DNA from: Cunninghamia lanceolata
Taxonomy: Eukaryota; Streptophyta; Pinopsida; Cupressales; Cupressaceae
DNA: 64,000 nucleotides
Assembly: GCA_027924645.1 (NCBI GenBank)
Contig: BSBN01000297.1
Coordinates: forward strand, 6,820,001-6,884,000
Direction of reading: 5' to 3'
In this document: positions 60,908-64,000 of the stretch, one piece after another
How the letters are laid out: each line of letters starts with the position of its first letter
How positions within the stretch are numbered: the first letter of the stretch is position 1
Notes under the pieces: generated by a model
The model's database searches: none
Seen by the model: only the letters and a program-made list of their open reading frames with translations
Told to the model about the DNA's origin: nothing
Translations under genes and position numbers: made by a program

Positions 60908-62096
60908 TGTGATCTAGATGTCAAAATGAAAGCTAAGAACATAAATCAAATGTTAAAACAAATGATATACCTTCACAATGACCCACAAATCCAAGATAGG
61001 GTGGGAGAAGTTGCACCCAAAACTCCTTAGATTTACCCAAGATGATGGAGTGTGAAATGTGGGTTGCTCAATACATTCAACATAATGTAGATGAGGGATT
61101 GGATGATAGATTGATAGATTGGATAGAGATGAGAGATAAGGCTAGAGTGATTTTGGCATTATGATGGTATGATGAGAAGATTTGAGAGAAATTTGAGCAT
61201 GATAAGAATGCAAGAAGAAGTTATTGTGAATGGCTTAGAGGAGGGTCTTATTTATAGATTTTTGGTGAAAGGATAGAGGGTGAGGATCAAAAGTTGAGAT
61301 CAAGGGATAGAAATAATTGAGAGTTAGGGTTTGGATTGGAGTCATAGCCTTGTGATAAGTGTCACAAGAGGAGTGGATGAGAGAGATCAATGGTTGAGAT
61401 TTGGTCAATGGGATTAGAGGGCTCTCATTATTTATGAATTTTAAATTCACATGGGGAAAGGTGTTGAGGATAAAAATGAATTAAAAATTCATTTTTGGGA
61501 AGAGTGGATATGACAAGTGAATTAAAAATTCAACTCATTGGGGAGTGTGAATTAAAAATTCACTTTGATGTGGAGGTGTGAAGGTTGAAGGACACATGTA
61601 CACTTACATGTGTAAGAGGGTGATAAACGAGTTGTAAGGAAGATTTGACCCTTTGAATAAAAAATTGATTTTTATTCAAAGGTGTGTGGGATGATGGGCT
61701 AAGAAAGGTTTATTAAGTGTTTAGCTTAATTAATTTAGGTCTAAGGAATAGGTAGGCTAGGGTAGATTAATTAAATAATTGCTATTTAATCAACTAGGCT
61801 AGGTTTAGGTTGATTAGTAGGGTAGATTAATTAGATAAGCATGATTTATCTAATTAACAAGGATTAAGGAGATTGACAAATTAACTAAATAAATATTAGT
61901 AATATTTATTTAATTAATGAGGATATAGTTATAAGGTATAGTGATAAATTAAGTGAATTAATTGATCATAAAGGGTAGATGATTAGGGATAAATTAATTA
62001 AATAAAATAAATTTATTTAATTAATAGGAGGGATAATTGGTGGTGTAGAGACGCGAGAAATTGGTTTATGAAGCAAGTCAATTTTAGGTGTCTATA
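60908..62096 (-). repeat. 5' LTR of element D, 1189 bp
   Basis: From TGTGATCTAGATGTC to TTTTAGGTGTCTATA; the last CA has mutated to TA. It matches 53334-54485. Confidence 0.92.
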
Positions 62097-63472
62097 AGGT
62101 CCATGTCAACAAGTATCAAATCAAATCATCATAGGCTAGTAAAATCCATTGTTTACTAGGTGAGTTTCATCTCAACAATATTAGAACTTACAGACTAGCA
62201 AAACACATTATTTGCCCAGTAAATTTGGTAAAGTGCTACAAATATGATCAAAAAGTTTTGTGATAGCAAGACCAATCATGTGGTGTGTGAACAAAGTGAA
62301 GCACATAGCTGAGTATATGCCCCCACCTTAAAGTATTTTCTAACACCATCAGGGAGCAATTTCCTTTAAGGTAGAGAGAGCAATACATGCAAAACATGCA
62401 TGAGAGATTTTTGGAAGCATATGCCTAAATGATATGTTTCAAAAGCTACGTCATGAAAAAGAGTTGCCCCCTAGGGTGGGCAAGCTGTGGTAATGTTGTA
62501 GGCATGATACACAATGGCTTGTGAAATCATGGTATGATGTCAAGCATTGCAATAAGGTACCACATAGAACAAGCCAGATCATACAATAGCACAAAGGCAT
62601 CTACTTGACTAGAGTTAGTATGTGAATGGTTGTATAAAGGGACACTCATTTTTTGAACTACCATTGTCCTCTAGTCAGTAGAACTATGAAGATGGAGAAA
62701 TAAATATCACATGAAACTAAAATGAAAATTAAAATTTTGAGTCAACATGGAAGGATACTAAATCATCAAATGCTTTGCATTGTCCCTAAAAGGCATAAAA
62801 TTGCATTTACGATAAATAGAAGAATTGAGATACAAAGAGAGGAATGTCATGATAGATTCATTCTCCTTGTATCCTTGTGCCAACAAGAGTGTCAATGGGC
62901 ATTCAAAGAGAACTAAAAAATAAATTACACATAATCAACACATACAAGGATAACATTACATACAAGCATAACACAAATATAAAACATGAGACGAAGGTAC
63001 TACCTTTGTGATTTGGACTATAGAAATTTGTCCACCTCCCAATATTGTTCATCATACAAGGATGGAGGACAAGATACTAAAGGTACTACAATGAGTGCAG
63101 TACAAGGAGCAGTGCTTGGTTCACAACATGCAGAATTGATCACTATCGAAGGATCCTCACACATGCCTCTAGAGGTCAAGTCCATTGATTTTGTGAAGAT
63201 AGAGGACAATTGTTCAAATTTTGCGAATGGTTCAGAGATGTCTTTCGAACCACTATTGGAATATATCACTAAGGGTGATGTGATAGTGCTAACTGTGGGG
63301 TCGTAAGCACTATCAATCATAAGAGGAGAAGCCAACTGTGGCTTAGGCACTTGGAAAGCTTGGTGAGGGTAAGGCTCATGCGTACACTTTGGACACAAAA
63401 TGTCTATGTCAATGGAATGCTAGAATGGAACTATCTACAATAGAGTACCACTCAAAATAACTCTGATGTTAT
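62097..63472. other. Continuation of element G, no recognised gene
   Basis: It begins with two more units of the split tandem repeat. Overlapping open frames at 62986-63306 (plus, 106 codons, with EGSSHMPLEVKSIDFVKIED) and 63018-63398 (minus) have no recognised motif. Neither has support beyond length. Confidence 0.4.
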
Positions 63473-64000
63473 CACTAGTACAAAAGGAGCAATATATTAC
63501 TAAAAAAAACTACTAAAAGCTGCTTATAAATGACCAGACATGGTCACGTGACCATTAGTAGTTTATTGCCAGTCATTTATAACATGACCAAATTGATGAC
63601 TAAACCATTTTTAGTCATTTATTGGTTGTTTTGATTGATCGATTTGGTGGTATATTTAGTCATTGATTTAGTCACTGATTGTTGTAATCTGGTCACTTAT
63701 TTAGTCATTTTTTTTCACTGATATATTTACTCATTGATTGTTGTTAACTGGTCACTTATTTAGTCATTTTTATTCACTAATTTCTATCCATTGGTAGTGT
63801 ATTTAGTCATTAATTTTAATCATCATTTTGATCAATTTGGTAGTATAATTAGTCATTTTTATTCACTGATTTAACACTAGTCATATATTTAGTCATATTT
63901 ATTCACTATTCACTAATTTCTATCAACTGGTAGTATATTTAGTCAATTTAATTATTAATTCATGTCAATTAGTAGTATATTTAGTCATTTTGAAGCTTAC
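63473..64000 (+). mobile_element. Terminal region of a CACTA DNA transposon, continues past the window
   Basis: CACTAGTACAAAAGG at 63473 is a CACTA-type terminus, preceded by TAT as a possible 3-bp duplicate. It is followed by a subterminal array of TTTAGTCATTTTTATTCACTG-like words about every 50-70 bases to the window end, as in En/Spm elements. A perfect 16-bp palindrome with a CACGTG centre lies at 63540-63555. The transposase and the other end are outside. Confidence 0.7.

Larger units (their letters stand above)
53334..62096 (-). mobile_element. Element D: full-length non-autonomous LTR retrotransposon, 8763 bp
   Basis: 5' LTR 60908-62096, 3' LTR 53334-54485, primer site at 60889-60906 and polypurine tract at 54486-54500 fix the structure on the minus strand. 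Flanks AGGTA (53329-53333) and AGGTC (62097-62101) are a target duplication with one mismatch. The interior of about 6.4 kb has Pro/Ser/Tyr-rich reading frames related to element B and no protease, reverse transcriptase or integrase. Confidence 0.9.

Noticed and set aside
62986..63398. Opposing open frames of 106 and 126 codons.
   Set aside because: No motif, no start context and no relation to a neighbour. Kept only as a note within the intergenic entry.

Overview
This window is plant nuclear DNA made almost wholly of transposable elements. I found no intact host gene. The content is plant-type: Ty1/copia and Ty3/gypsy chromovirus polyproteins, a plant mobile domain (PMD) reading frame, a tRNA-derived SINE and a CACTA transposon end. 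The many long LTRs, AT-rich spacers, deep nesting and lack of genes would fit a very large genome such as a gymnosperm's. That species guess is an inference.

Layout, left to right. (1) 1-8896: a decayed Ty1/copia element on the minus strand. Its 3' LTR is cut by a solo LTR at 143-1675 and runs off the left edge. (2) 8897-31678: an old gypsy-like element 'A' (minus strand, gag relic, 2-kb 5' LTR) that was hit twice: by the copia element inside its 3' LTR, and by a non-autonomous LTR element 'B' (plus strand, 9689 to about 27694). B in turn holds a copia LTR fragment (10147-11255) and a nearly complete chromovirus 'C' (13921-22322, two 1851-bp LTRs, target-site duplication CTCCA). The Pro/Ser-rich reading frame of B resumes in frame on the far side of C. 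(3) 31679-36390 and 45856-47155: relics of another gypsy family 'E' (gag, protease, LTR, RNase H, integrase), all on the minus strand. (4) 36391-45850: a young non-autonomous element 'F' with two 3256-bp LTRs, perfect GGGCA duplication, an unrecognised acidic protein and a U3 region studded with TGACGTCA palindromes. It landed inside the integrase gene of an E copy. (5) 47156-53333 and from 62097: element 'G', of the same LTR family as B and D, minus strand, with a SINE in its 3' LTR and a degenerate PMD gene in antisense. (6) 53334-62096: element 'D', a full-length non-autonomous relative of B. (7) 63473-64000: the end of a CACTA DNA transposon that continues beyond the window.

Together these form a nested stack. 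B, D and G share LTR termini (TGTAGACACC), and each has a hairpin next to its polypurine tract. B and D share a low-complexity protein with a G-patch-like motif, and neither shows protease, reverse transcriptase or integrase. They would have to borrow enzymes from other elements. The strongest candidates for something undescribed are F with its ORF and U3 palindromes, the G-patch family B/D, and the PPT hairpin of B/D/G.
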